From assembly GCA_934339005.1 (NCBI GenBank), contig CAKRHR010000040.1, positions 1-26,045 on the forward strand: a stretch of 26,045 nt of DNA, read 5' to 3'. The position numbers and the translations under genes are program-made. Position 1 is the stretch's first letter, and each line of letters begins with the position of its first letter. The stretch comes from an uncultured Catenibacillus sp. GTDB taxonomy: Bacteria; Bacillota; Clostridia; Lachnospirales; Lachnospiraceae. Of the stretch, positions 8,813 to 16,091 are shown in pieces. The notes beneath the pieces were generated by a model that saw only the letters and a list, made by a program, of their open reading frames with translations, was not told the origin of the DNA and did not search any database.

Positions 8813-9250
8813 ATGCAGATGGAACAGTTACAAAAAGACATGATCGCAGCAATGAAGGCTAAAGATAAGACAAGAAAGGATGCGATTTCTGCATTAATAT
8901 CCGCAGTGAAAAAAGTAGCTATTGATGCGGGATGCAGAGATAATATTCCTGAAGATATGGTAGACCAGGTGATTTTAAAGGAACTTAAGTCTGTCAAAGA
9001 ACAGATTGACACATGCCCGGCAGACCGTACAGATTTACTTGAAGCTTATCAGGCACGTTACGACATCATGAAAGAATATGCACCAAAACAGTTATCTGCT
9101 GAAGAAGTCAAAGCGATTATTGTTGAAAAATTTGCAGACGTTGTAGCAACTAAAAATAAAGGTATGATTATGAAAAATGTCATGGCTGAACTTAAAGGTA
9201 AGGCTGATGGCAAAGTGATTAATGCCGTTGTTGCAGAATTGTGCAAGTAA
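8813..9250 (+). CDS. yqeY: GatB/YqeY domain protein
   Basis: A 145-residue helical protein that matches the stand-alone YqeY family. The N-terminal helical half contains MIAAMKAKDKTRKDAISAL. The C-terminal half resembles the tail domain of the GatB subunit of the tRNA-dependent amidotransferase (GKADGKVINAVV near the end). The family is widespread in Firmicutes and thought to touch tRNA or translation, but its activity is not well established. I placed the start at ATG 8813 because AGGAGG (8797-8802) lies 10 nt before it; an in-frame GTG at 8783 has no such site. It is followed by a hairpin at 9342-9418, so it is probably a single-gene unit. Confidence 0.9.
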   Translation: MQMEQLQKDMIAAMKAKDKTRKDAISALISAVKKVAIDAGCRDNIPEDMVDQVILKELKSVKEQIDTCPADRTDLLEAYQARYDIMKEYAPKQLSAEEVKAIIVEKFADVVATKNKGMIMKNVMAELKGKADGKVINAVVAELCK

Positions 9251-9341
9251 ATCGGTGGATTTTAATTTGACTCTAACAGCATCTGAAGATAAAAATATAG
9301 GACAAAGTTAATTATATACTTAGCCTATGCCATAAAACTTT

Positions 9342-9418
9342 AAAAAGCAAATATACAGTACTTCACAGTGAGGAAATCATCATATTTAAGTCATGTGAAC
9401 AGTGTATATTTGCTTTTT
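9342..9418. terminator. long-stem terminator with nested inner stem
   Basis: A perfect 16-bp inverted repeat (9342-9357 with 9403-9418) ends in TTTTT and starts with AAAAA. The 45-nt loop holds a further 6-bp stem (TTCACA 9362-9367, TGTGAA 9394-9399). Confidence 0.8.
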
Positions 9419-9427
9419 ATATTGTAT

Positions 9428-9456
9428 TTGCCTTTTTTTAAAGAAAGTTATACAAT
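9428..9456 (+). promoter_or_regulatory. possible promoter of the deacylase gene
   Basis: TTGCCT (9428-9433), 17-bp spacer, TACAAT (9451-9456), directly behind the terminator. The -35 is a poor match. Confidence 0.35.
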
Positions 9457-9603
9457 AAAAAAGATAAAGTCTAACAGTAATAATGGTTGGTAAAAATAGT
9501 TCGAAGTTGAAAATCTGAACATCATATGTATGTTTAAGAATAAGCATATAAAAGAAGTAGAACAAAAGAAAAATAGAACAGAAAGAAAGTCAGGATGATA
9601 TAA

Positions 9604-10155
9604 ATGTTAGAATTACATAGAGGCAGACCAAAAGATGAAATTGGGCGTTTGCTAAAAGAAATCGCAGTATATGATTTACTGGATAAACTGGATATAGAAT
9701 ATGAGCGTGTGGATCATGAAGCAGCATTTACGATGGAAGCCTGTGCAGCAATTGATGAAATCCTTGCACCGGCGGTTATTTGCAAAAACCTGTTGTTATG
9801 CAACACACAGAAGACAAAATTTTACCTGCTGATGATTCGTGAAGATAAGAAATTTAAAACTAAAGAAATTTCACATCAGATTAACAGTGCACGATTGTCT
9901 TTTGCACCGGAAGAATATATGGAACAGTTTTTAAATATCACACCGGGTTCCGTCAGTGTCATGGGCCTGATGAACGATACCGAAAATCATGTTCAGCTCT
10001 TAGTGGATGAAGATGTGCTCAATGCTGAGTGGGTTGGCTGCCACCCATGCGTCAACACTTCAAGCCTCAGGTTAAAAACAAAAGATGTCTTTGATACGTT
10101 TTTAAAAGCTGTCCATCACGACTATTGGATTGTGAAGCTTGGTGTCGAGAAATAA
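9604..10155 (+). CDS. ProX-type prolyl-tRNA deacylase (YbaK/EbsC editing domain)
   Basis: A 183-residue free-standing editing domain of the YbaK superfamily, in the branch often called prolyl-tRNA synthetase-associated protein. These enzymes act in the cytoplasm and hydrolyse alanine wrongly attached to tRNA-Pro. Typical features are ICKNLLL with the conserved Lys61, the SARLSFA segment, the TPGSVSVMGLMND loop and GCHPCVNTSSL near the end. The start ATG 9604 has AGGA 8 nt upstream. The gene stands alone between two hairpins. The assignment to ProX rather than a Cys-tRNA deacylase rests on the TPGSVS...GLMND and HP.VNT patterns (known from the family). Confidence 0.9.
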   Translation: MLELHRGRPKDEIGRLLKEIAVYDLLDKLDIEYERVDHEAAFTMEACAAIDEILAPAVICKNLLLCNTQKTKFYLLMIREDKKFKTKEISHQINSARLSFAPEEYMEQFLNITPGSVSVMGLMNDTENHVQLLVDEDVLNAEWVGCHPCVNTSSLRLKTKDVFDTFLKAVHHDYWIVKLGVEK

Positions 10156-10169
10156 AGCAATTTAATACT

Positions 10170-10221
10170 ATACCTCTTAATACATTGAAAATTATTCAGT
10201 GTTTTAAGAGGTATTTTTTTT
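10170..10221 (+). terminator. terminator of the deacylase gene
   Basis: ATACCTCTTAA (10170-10180) pairs with TTAAGAGGTAT (10204-10214). The inner stem ACATTGAA/TTCAGTGT continues the hairpin to a 5-nt loop. Eight T residues follow (10214-10221). Confidence 0.93.
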
Positions 10222-10303
10222 GAAAAGTTAAGGAGATATTTTGCAAACGGTTTATTGTATTTAGTTGAAAAATGAAAAAAATTATAAAAACATATAAAAC
10301 CTA

Positions 10304-10332
10304 TTGAAATAGTATGAAATAAGTGCTATGAT
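10304..10332 (+). promoter_or_regulatory. promoter of the LysR gene
   Basis: TTGAAA (10304-10309), 17-bp spacer, TATGAT (10327-10332), about 50 nt before the start codon. Confidence 0.75.
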
Positions 10333-10382
10333 AAGTCCCATAAAAATAATTTAAAAAACAGCAGTTAAGGATGTGGCGGCAG

Positions 10383-11297
10383 ATGACATTAACACAGTTA
10401 AATTACATAATTACGGTTGCAGATACACAGTCAATGAATAAAGCGGCTGAGGTTTTATATGTTTCACAGCCTTCATTGACAAACGGTATTAAAGAGCTTG
10501 AAAAAGAGCTTGGTATTACGATATTTTACCGGACTGGTAAAGGTGTGACGCTCACTAATGACGGCGCAGAGTTTTTATTATATGCGAAGCAGATTTACAG
10601 TCAGTATGAAAATGTCATGGAAAAATACGGCAGCGGCACCCGAAAGAAAAAATTCGGTGTATCCACGCAGCATTATTCATTTGCGGTCAAGGCATTTGTG
10701 GATATGGTGAAAAGCTTTGATATGTCGGAATATGAATTCGCTTTAAGGGAAACGAAAACCGCTGATGTTATTAATGATGTCAGTATGATGAAAAGCGAGA
10801 TTGGCCTGATTTACCTGTGTGATTTTAATCGGAAATCCATGGGAAAATTATTAAAGACAGCAGGTCTGGAGTTTCATTTTCTGATTGAATGTCAGGCATA
10901 TGTCTATTTGTGGAAGCATCATCCACTGGCAAATGCAGAGGCTATCAGCTTTGATGCATTGAAAAAATATCCGTGTCTGTCATTTGAGCAGGGAGATAAC
11001 AGTGCTTTTTATCTGGCAGAGGAAATCCTGGCGGCCAATGATTATCCGCAGATGATAAAAACAACAGACCGGGCCACGATGCTGAATCTGATGGTTGGGT
11101 TAAATGGATATACGTTGTGTTCAGGCATTATTTGCGAAGAACTCAACGGCAGCGATTTTATTGCCGTACCATTTCAGGCAGATGATCAGAATCAGAATAG
11201 TAATATGGAAATCGGCTATGTGATACGTAAAAATGCGATGCTCAGCAGAGTTGGCGAAACGTATATCGCAGCGATAAAAAAATATTTGGATTTGTAG
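10383..11297 (+). CDS. LysR family transcriptional regulator
   Basis: About 304 residues, the usual LysR length. The winged helix-turn-helix occupies residues 1-60 (TQLNYIITVADTQSMNKAAE, then SQPSLTNGIKELE). The periplasmic-binding-protein-like effector domain runs from about residue 90. I chose ATG 10383 because LysR proteins start just before this TLTQLNY segment and AAGGA (10367-10371) is 11 nt upstream; the in-frame ATG 10371 overlaps that site. LysR proteins often regulate a divergent neighbour, but both neighbours here point the same way and are separated by a terminator upstream. Its target is therefore unclear; the SGNH hydrolase gene 30 nt downstream is the nearest candidate. Confidence 0.92.
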   Translation: MTLTQLNYIITVADTQSMNKAAEVLYVSQPSLTNGIKELEKELGITIFYRTGKGVTLTNDGAEFLLYAKQIYSQYENVMEKYGSGTRKKKFGVSTQHYSFAVKAFVDMVKSFDMSEYEFALRETKTADVINDVSMMKSEIGLIYLCDFNRKSMGKLLKTAGLEFHFLIECQAYVYLWKHHPLANAEAISFDALKKYPCLSFEQGDNSAFYLAEEILAANDYPQMIKTTDRATMLNLMVGLNGYTLCSGIICEELNGSDFIAVPFQADDQNQNSNMEIGYVIRKNAMLSRVGETYIAAIKKYLDL

Positions 11298-11327
11298 AAC
11301 AGATGACAGGAAGGAGATGCGTGATAC

Positions 11328-11951
11328 ATGAAACAGATTTTATGCTTTGGAGATTCAAATACATGGGGATATGACGGTGAGAGCCGCACCCGCCTGCCAT
11401 GGGGTGTGCGCTGGACAAGTCTTTTGCAGAAAAAACTGGAAAATAAAGATGTGCGGGTCATTGAGGAAGGATTATGCGGACGCACGACGGTGTTTGAAGA
11501 CCCATTGCGTGATGGCAGAAAAGGCACGGCTTTATTTCCAACCATTCTTGAAACACATGCGCCGGTAGATTGCATCGTGCTGATGCTTGGCACAAACGAT
11601 TGTAAGACAATTTTTGGTGCCTCGGCAGAAGTCATTGGCAAGGGCATCATCAGACTGTTAGAGCAGGCTAAGAATTATGCACCACAGGCTAAAATCTTAC
11701 TTGTGTCACCAATTTACCTTGGTGAGCAGGTTTGGCAGGAAGGCTTTGATGAGGAATTCTCTCAAAATTCTGTGGAGGTTTCCAAAGAACTGGCAAATGT
11801 TTACCGCAAAATTGCAGATGACTACCAAATCCAGTATTTACAGGCTTCCAAGCACGTACATTGCTGTGACGCTGACCAGGAACACTTAAACAAGGACGGC
11901 CATAAAATTTTTGCAGATATAGTTTACCAAAACGTCGCCCCAATGATATAA
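11328..11951 (+). CDS. SGNH/GDSL-type esterase or hydrolase
   Basis: A 207-residue hydrolase with all SGNH blocks: block I FGDSNTWG with nucleophile Ser10, block III GTND (Gly88-Asp91) with the oxyanion Asn90, and block V DQEH giving Asp183 and His186. The block I form GDSNTWGY is typical of the arylesterase/acyl-CoA thioesterase I-like branch. There is no signal peptide, so it should act in the cytoplasm on small acyl or acetyl esters; the natural substrate is unknown. AAGGAG (11311-11316) lies 11 nt before the ATG. It starts 30 nt after the LysR gene without a terminator, so the two are probably co-transcribed. The stop codon overlaps the -10 of a promoter for the next gene. Confidence 0.92.
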   Translation: MKQILCFGDSNTWGYDGESRTRLPWGVRWTSLLQKKLENKDVRVIEEGLCGRTTVFEDPLRDGRKGTALFPTILETHAPVDCIVLMLGTNDCKTIFGASAEVIGKGIIRLLEQAKNYAPQAKILLVSPIYLGEQVWQEGFDEEFSQNSVEVSKELANVYRKIADDYQIQYLQASKHVHCCDADQEHLNKDGHKIFADIVYQNVAPMI

Positions 11952-11952
11952 T
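11924..11952 (+). promoter_or_regulatory. possible promoter driving the structured leader and tetR2
   Basis: TTACCA (11924-11929), 17-bp spacer, consensus TATAAT (11947-11952), embedded in the end of the SGNH hydrolase gene. The transcript would start at about 11959 and have a leader of about 175 nt. No better promoter is visible between here and 12135. Confidence 0.5.
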
Positions 11953-12017
11953 GACAAGTATATAAGACAAAACAAGCGGCTGCGCAGCAGACATTTGTTT
12001 TTCTTATATACTTGTCA
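11952..12017. repeat. long inverted repeat with terminator-like inner hairpin
   Basis: A perfect 16-bp inverted repeat (TGACAAGTATATAAGA 11952-11967, complement at 12002-12017). Inside it AAAACAA (11969-11975) pairs with TTGTTTT (11995-12001), enclosing the palindrome GCTGCGCAGC (11979-11988). The inner part resembles an intrinsic terminator, so it may end SGNH hydrolase transcripts or attenuate the following gene. Confidence 0.75.
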
Positions 12018-12122
12018 GCGAACGAACAGCCTGTGAAACAGGCGGTAAAGCGCGAAAGCGCGGGTTCGAGAGCTGGATACGGGAAAAAGTAGGAAAGACA
12101 AAACAAGCGGCTGCGTAGCAGA
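11964..12122 (+). repeat. 28-bp direct repeat, two copies 131 bp apart
   Basis: Copies lie at 11964-11991 and 12095-12122 and differ at one base (C 11985, T 12116). Both contain GACAAAACAAGCGGCTGCG. The second copy abuts the ribosome binding site of the TetR gene. Confidence 0.85.
12016..12075 (+). other. candidate structured RNA, three-way junction
   Basis: Four nested helices can be drawn by hand. The outer CAGC (12016-12019) pairs with GCTG (12072-12075). CGAAC (12023-12027) pairs with GTTCG (12064-12068). GCCTGT (12029-12034) pairs with ACAGGC (12038-12043). GCGC (12050-12053) pairs with GCGC (12058-12061) across a GAAA tetraloop. The segment is clearly GC-richer than the neighbouring intergenic DNA. 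It matches no RNA family I can name. Confidence 0.5.
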
Positions 12123-12134
12123 AAGGTAAATGAT

Positions 12135-12704
12135 ATGTCAAATACAACAAAATATGCTTTAGAAGCATCCCTTAAGAATCTTCTGGTGAAGAAGCCTTTT
12201 GACAAGATTACAATTGCGGATTTAACGGAGGACTGTGGCATCAGCCGCATGGCCTTTTACTATCATTTTAAAGATATTTACGACCTGGTTGAGTGGGCGT
12301 GCATCGAAGATGGCAAGCGCGCACTCAATGATAAAAAAAATCATGATAACTGGAAGGAAGGCATGCTGCAGGTATTTGAGGCAGTGCTTGAAAACAAACC
12401 TTTTATTATGAATGTATACAAAAATGTCAACCGTGAGCGTCTGGAAAACTATCTTTATCGTCTGACCTACCAGTTAATTGCGGAGGTGGTCGATGAGATT
12501 TGTGGCAGTGATGACTTGTCCGAGGAGGATAAAAAATTCATCGCCGGATTCTACAAATACGGTTTTGTCGGTGTATTGTTAGACTGGATTGAAGGCGGCA
12601 TGAAAGGCGATTATCACTTGATTGTACAGCAATTGGCACTGACACTTCATGGCAGTCTTGAAAATTCCATTCACAATTTTGAAGAAGAAAAAAAGACTGA
12701 GTGA
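12135..12704 (+). CDS. TetR family regulator (DhaS-like type), upstream of oleate hydratase gene
   Basis: A 189-residue regulator. The short N-terminal helix-turn-helix (about residues 6-50) contains KITIADLTEDCGISRMAFYYHF, starting right at the N-terminus as in DhaS-like TetR proteins. The C-terminal helical domain contains YKYGFVGVLLDWIEGGM, a segment common in that branch. AAAGG (12122-12126) lies 8 nt before the ATG. The gene is preceded by the structured segment and followed by a terminator, then by the oleate hydratase gene, which has its own promoter. Control of the hydratase, perhaps in answer to unsaturated fatty acids, is a reasonable inference from position only. Confidence 0.9.
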   Translation: MSNTTKYALEASLKNLLVKKPFDKITIADLTEDCGISRMAFYYHFKDIYDLVEWACIEDGKRALNDKKNHDNWKEGMLQVFEAVLENKPFIMNVYKNVNRERLENYLYRLTYQLIAEVVDEICGSDDLSEEDKKFIAGFYKYGFVGVLLDWIEGGMKGDYHLIVQQLALTLHGSLENSIHNFEEEKKTE

Positions 12705-12806
12705 GCCTCCAATATCACACATTTTAGGACAGCTGATAAAGCAAAATGACATCAGAAGTCAGTTGATTTTAAAAGTTTATATGAAAAGCAGATAGCATAT
12801 TTTATC

Positions 12807-12849
12807 AAAACAGGCGGAATGATAAGTTTTTTATCAATCCGCCTGTTTT
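12807..12849 (+). terminator. terminator of the TetR gene
   Basis: AAAACAGGCGGA (12807-12818) pairs with TCCGCCTGTTTT (12838-12849). The stem continues as TGATAA/TTATCA after one mismatch. The arm ends in TTTT, and the A-rich left side allows action in both directions. Confidence 0.9.
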
Positions 12850-12854
12850 GTAAA

Positions 12855-12883
12855 TTGTTAGAATATTTTTAAGTGGTTATAAT
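12855..12883 (+). promoter_or_regulatory. promoter of the oleate hydratase gene
   Basis: TTGTTA (12855-12860), 17-bp spacer, consensus TATAAT (12878-12883). It lies directly behind the terminator and about 80 nt before the ATG. Confidence 0.75.
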
Positions 12884-12900
12884 GAGGGAGAAATGAGGGA
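12881..12900 (+). repeat. helically phased direct repeat AATGAGGGA at the promoter
   Basis: Two copies of AATGAGGGA (12881-12889 and 12892-12900) with an 11-bp period begin inside the -10 and cover the expected start site. This is a candidate regulator site; the binding protein is unknown. Confidence 0.45.
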
Positions 12901-12962
12901 AAGATAAAAAATAAAAATGCTTTAAAAAATTAATACAAAATTTTTGAAAGGGGTCATCTATA

Positions 12963-14927
12963 ATGAAAAAGAAAAATATTGGTATTGGTGTAGCAGCAGT
13001 GGCAGCAGGTGCAGCAGCACTTGTAGCAAAAAGTCATAAAGATGCAGAAAAGAAAGCAATCAAAGAGGCTCAGGAAGAAGCCAGAAGTGCATATCGCAAC
13101 ACAGAACGCGGCAAACATGAGAAAAACAGTAAAGGCATTTATTATACAAATGGTAACTATGAAGCATTTGCAAGACCAAAGAAACCGGAAGGCGTGGAAG
13201 ATAAAAATGCATATATCATCGGCAGTGGTTTAGCATCTCTTGCAGCAGCATGTTTCTTAGTACGTGATGCACAGATGCCGGGCAAAAACATTCATATCCT
13301 TGAAGCAATGGATATTGCCGGTGGTGCCTGTGATGGTATTTTTGACCCATCCAGAGGTTATGTGATGCGTGGCGGCCGTGAGATGGAAAACCATTTCGAA
13401 TGCCTGTGGGATTTGTTCAGAAGCATCCCATCCATAGAAACACCGGGCGTATCAGTTCTTGATGAATATTACTGGTTAAATAAAGAAGACCCGAACTATT
13501 CACTTTGTCGTGCAACAGTTGAACGCGGTAAAGATGCACATACAGATGGCAAATTCAACTTAAGCCAGAAAGGCTGCATGGAAATCATGAAATTATTCAT
13601 GACACCGGATGAAGACCTTTACGATAAGACTATCGAAGACGTATTTGATGATGAAGTATTTGATTCAACTTTCTGGCTGTACTGGAGAACAATGTTTGCA
13701 TTTGAAAACTGGCACAGCGCACTGGAAATGAAGCTGTACTTCCAGAGATTTATCCATCATATCTCCGGTCTGCCTGATTTCTCAGCACTGAAATTTACAA
13801 AATATAATCAGTACGAATCACTGATTTTACCAATGCAGAGATATCTTGAAGCAGCCGGTGTTGACTTCCAGTTCAATACAGAAGTTACAAATGTTATTTT
13901 TGAAATCGAAGGCGGTAAGAAGGTTGCCAAAGTGATCGAATGCAAAGTCAACGGTGTTGAAGAAGGTATTGCTCTCACAGAAGATGACCTTGTATTTGTG
14001 ACAAACGGCAGTTGTACAGAAGGTACAATTTATGGTGACCAGAACCATGCGCCAAACGGTGATGCAGAAGTTCGTACAAGTGGTTGCTGGAACCTCTGGA
14101 AAAATATTGCAAAACAGGATCCATCCTTTGGACATCCTGAAAAATTCTGTTCAGATATTTCAAAGACAAACTGGGAATCTGCAACAGTGACAACACTGGA
14201 TGACAAGATTATTCCTTATATTACAAACATTTGCAAACGTGATCCAAGAACAGGTAAAGTTGTTACAGGCGGTATCGTCAGCTGTCAGGATTCAAGCTGG
14301 CTGTTAAGCTGGACAATCAACCGTCAGGGACAGTTCAAAGACCAGGATAAAGATAAGGTTTGTGTATGGGTATATGGCTTATTTACAGATGTTCCTGGCG
14401 ATTATGTCAAGAAACCAATGAAGGATTGTACAGGTAAAGAAATCACAGAAGAATGGTTATATCACCTTGGTGTACCTGTAGATGAAATTCCTGAACTGGC
14501 TGAACACAGTGCTGTTTGTGTACCGACAATGATGCCATACATTACAGCATTCTTCATGCCAAGAGCCAAAGGTGACCGTCCTGACGTTATTCCTGATGGC
14601 TGTGTCAACTTCGCATTCCTTGGACAGTTTGCTGATACACCAAGAGATACAGTATTCACAACAGAATACTCTGTAAGAACTGCTATGGAAGCTGTTTATG
14701 GTCTGCTTGGCGTAGACAGAGGTGTGCCTGAAGTGTGGGGCAGTGTTTACGATATCCGTGAACTTCTTGACAGCAGTGTGAAATTAATGGATGGTAAATC
14801 ACCACTTGAAATCGAATTGCCTGGCCCACTGAACGCATTAAAGAAACCATTACTTCATGTTATTAAAGGTACAGTCATTGAAAAAGTCCTGCGCGACCAC
14901 GATGTGATTAAAGATGGTATGATGTAA
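12963..14927 (+). CDS. ohyA: oleate hydratase (myosin-cross-reactive antigen family), N-terminally extended
   Basis: A 654-residue FAD-dependent fatty acid hydratase, which adds water to oleate to give 10-hydroxystearate and detoxifies unsaturated fatty acids. The core begins near residue 60 with YYTNGNYEAFARPKKPEG. The FAD-binding Rossmann motif is GSGLASLAA (about 87-95), followed by LEAMDIAGGACDG. GGREMENHFE supplies Glu140 and EMKLYFQRF supplies Tyr259, at the positions reported as catalytic in characterised hydratases. The first 58 residues are extra compared with the Staphylococcus form as I recall it. They comprise a hydrophobic Ala/Gly/Val stretch (about 5-22), then a charged Lys/Glu/Arg helix, suggesting a membrane anchor. 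AAAGGGG (12947-12953) lies 9 nt before the ATG, supporting the long form. The gene has its own promoter and follows a TetR gene. Confidence 0.96.
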   Translation: MKKKNIGIGVAAVAAGAAALVAKSHKDAEKKAIKEAQEEARSAYRNTERGKHEKNSKGIYYTNGNYEAFARPKKPEGVEDKNAYIIGSGLASLAAACFLVRDAQMPGKNIHILEAMDIAGGACDGIFDPSRGYVMRGGREMENHFECLWDLFRSIPSIETPGVSVLDEYYWLNKEDPNYSLCRATVERGKDAHTDGKFNLSQKGCMEIMKLFMTPDEDLYDKTIEDVFDDEVFDSTFWLYWRTMFAFENWHSALEMKLYFQRFIHHISGLPDFSALKFTKYNQYESLILPMQRYLEAAGVDFQFNTEVTNVIFEIEGGKKVAKVIECKVNGVEEGIALTEDDLVFVTNGSCTEGTIYGDQNHAPNGDAEVRTSGCWNLWKNIAKQDPSFGHPEKFCSDISKTNWESATVTTLDDKIIPYITNICKRDPRTGKVVTGGIVSCQDSSWLLSWTINRQGQFKDQDKDKVCVWVYGLFTDVPGDYVKKPMKDCTGKEITEEWLYHLGVPVDEIPELAEHSAVCVPTMMPYITAFFMPRAKGDRPDVIPDGCVNFAFLGQFADTPRDTVFTTEYSVRTAMEAVYGLLGVDRGVPEVWGSVYDIRELLDSSVKLMDGKSPLEIELPGPLNALKKPLLHVIKGTVIEKVLRDHDVIKDGMM

Positions 14928-14982
14928 ATCGCATGTCTGTGCTTGACAGGTGTACTGTTAAACTGGTAAAATAAATAGAATT

Positions 14983-15020
14983 AAAAAGACGCTGATTCTT
15001 TAAGAATTCAGCGTCTTTTT
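14983..15020 (+). terminator. terminator of the oleate hydratase gene
   Basis: AAAAAGACGCTGA pairs with TCAGCGTCTTTTT; the stem continues as TTCTT/AAGAA with a one-base bulge and a tiny loop. The 3' arm ends in six T residues (15016-15021). Confidence 0.93.
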
Positions 15021-15150
15021 TAAGTTATCTTATGATTATCTGGATGACATTTTTATTTATTTTTTTTGCATTGTTTGAAAATGAAAATAAAGCTACATTT
15101 CTGATAATTGGACTTGCCTGCATAGTACGGGTAAGATGTTCAATGCATTA

Positions 15151-15189
15151 AAGATAATAAAAAAAGATAATAAAAAAAGATAATAAAAG
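15151..15189 (+). repeat. three tandem copies of a 13-bp AT-rich unit
   Basis: The unit AAGATAATAAAAA is repeated with its G at 15153, 15166 and 15179; the third copy ends in G instead of A. It lies about 50 bp before the reductase start codon, inside its likely leader. Confidence 0.8.
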
Positions 15190-15236
15190 AATAAAAGCCG
15201 ACAGGCAAAAAATAAAACATTTACAGGAGGGATACC

Positions 15237-16085
15237 ATGTTAAAAGTATGGATTGTGGGTTCGGCGGGACAGATTGGCACAGCCATCAACGAAGTCCTCG
15301 ACCCGATGGAAGTGGAAGTATTTAATACAGATAAGGAAGAACTGGATATTACAGAAACAGATGAAGTGCTGCATTTTGGCGAAATCAACCGTCCGAATGT
15401 CATTATCAACTGTGCAGCGGTGACAGATACAGCATTATGTGAGGAAAATCCTGAGTTGGCCTTCAGAGTGAATGCCCTTGGTGCACGTAATTTAAGTATT
15501 GTTGCACAGAAAATCGGTGCCAAATTTGTGCAGTTATCCACCGATGATGTCTTTGACGGGCTGAGCCAGAAGCCTTACACAGAATTTGATGACACAAATC
15601 CGGGAACAGTTTACGGTAAATCTAAACGTGCAGGGGAAAATTATGTCAAAGAGTTTACAAGCAAGCATTTTATTGTGCGCAGTAACTGGGTTTATGGCTC
15701 AGGCAAAAATTTTGTGAACACTGTTCTTGAAGCTGCAAAAAATGGTGAAGAATTAACCGTGGCTTCCGACCAGATGGGTTCACCGACAAGTGCGAAGGAT
15801 CTTGCACGTATTATTTTATATTTAATCGAAACAAATGAATACGGTACTTATCATGCAACATGTAAAGGGGCATGCAGCCGATATGAATTTGCGCAGGAGA
15901 TTTTAAAGCTCTCAGGTCAGACATTAAAGCTCAAGACGATGGCATACAGTGAAATTGAGAGAGAATCTGTCAGACCGGCGTATGCAGTTCTTGATAATTT
16001 CATTTTACGCATTATTGATGTTTATGATATGCCGGACTGGAAAGAATCATTACAGGAATATATTGAAGAGAAGCAGGGGATGTAA
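15237..16085 (+). CDS. RmlD-like NAD(P)-dependent sugar nucleotide reductase
   Basis: A 282-residue extended short-chain dehydrogenase of the RmlD branch, which reduces dTDP-4-dehydrorhamnose in the model pathway. The nucleotide-binding GSAGQIG is at residues 8-14, CAAVTD follows the fourth strand, QLSTDDVFDG is typical of RmlD, and the active-site Tyr126-xxx-Lys130 (YGKSK) is intact. AGGAGG (15225-15230) sits 6 nt before the ATG. No rmlA, B or C genes or glycosyltransferases are nearby, so its true substrate is uncertain. Several distant RmlD-like proteins in Firmicutes have other or unknown roles. It is followed after 6 nt by the symporter gene, which implies co-transcription. Confidence 0.88.
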   Translation: MLKVWIVGSAGQIGTAINEVLDPMEVEVFNTDKEELDITETDEVLHFGEINRPNVIINCAAVTDTALCEENPELAFRVNALGARNLSIVAQKIGAKFVQLSTDDVFDGLSQKPYTEFDDTNPGTVYGKSKRAGENYVKEFTSKHFIVRSNWVYGSGKNFVNTVLEAAKNGEELTVASDQMGSPTSAKDLARIILYLIETNEYGTYHATCKGACSRYEFAQEILKLSGQTLKLKTMAYSEIERESVRPAYAVLDNFILRIIDVYDMPDWKESLQEYIEEKQGM

Positions 16086-16091
16086 AGACAC

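Larger units (their letters stand above)
9251..9603. other. 353-bp gene-free stretch
   Basis: Contains a promoter-like pair (TTGACT 9267-9272, 17 bp, TAAAAA 9290-9295), the long hairpin at 9342-9418, and a second weak promoter (9428-9456) before the deacylase gene. No open frame of note is seen on either strand. Confidence 0.6.
14928..15236. other. 309-bp gene-free stretch
   Basis: Holds the oleate hydratase terminator (14983-15020), an AT-rich region and a 13-bp tandem repeat (15151-15189). A weak promoter-like pair, TTGGAC (15108-15113) and TAAGAT (15132-15137) with an 18-bp spacer, may serve the reductase gene. No credible small gene is seen. Confidence 0.6.

Noticed and set aside
11216..11650. 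144-codon minus-strand frame across the LysR-SGNH hydrolase junction
   Set aside because: It overlaps two well supported genes, has no start signals, and its product looks like random translation.
12058..12080. tRNA-like GGTTCGA segment
   Set aside because: It resembles a T loop, but the flanking bases do not form the 5-bp T stem and no acceptor, D or anticodon arms can be drawn.
11964..12122. Two 28-bp repeats as a CRISPR remnant
   Set aside because: There are only two copies, the 103-bp interval is too long for a spacer, the interval folds into its own structure, and no cas genes are present.
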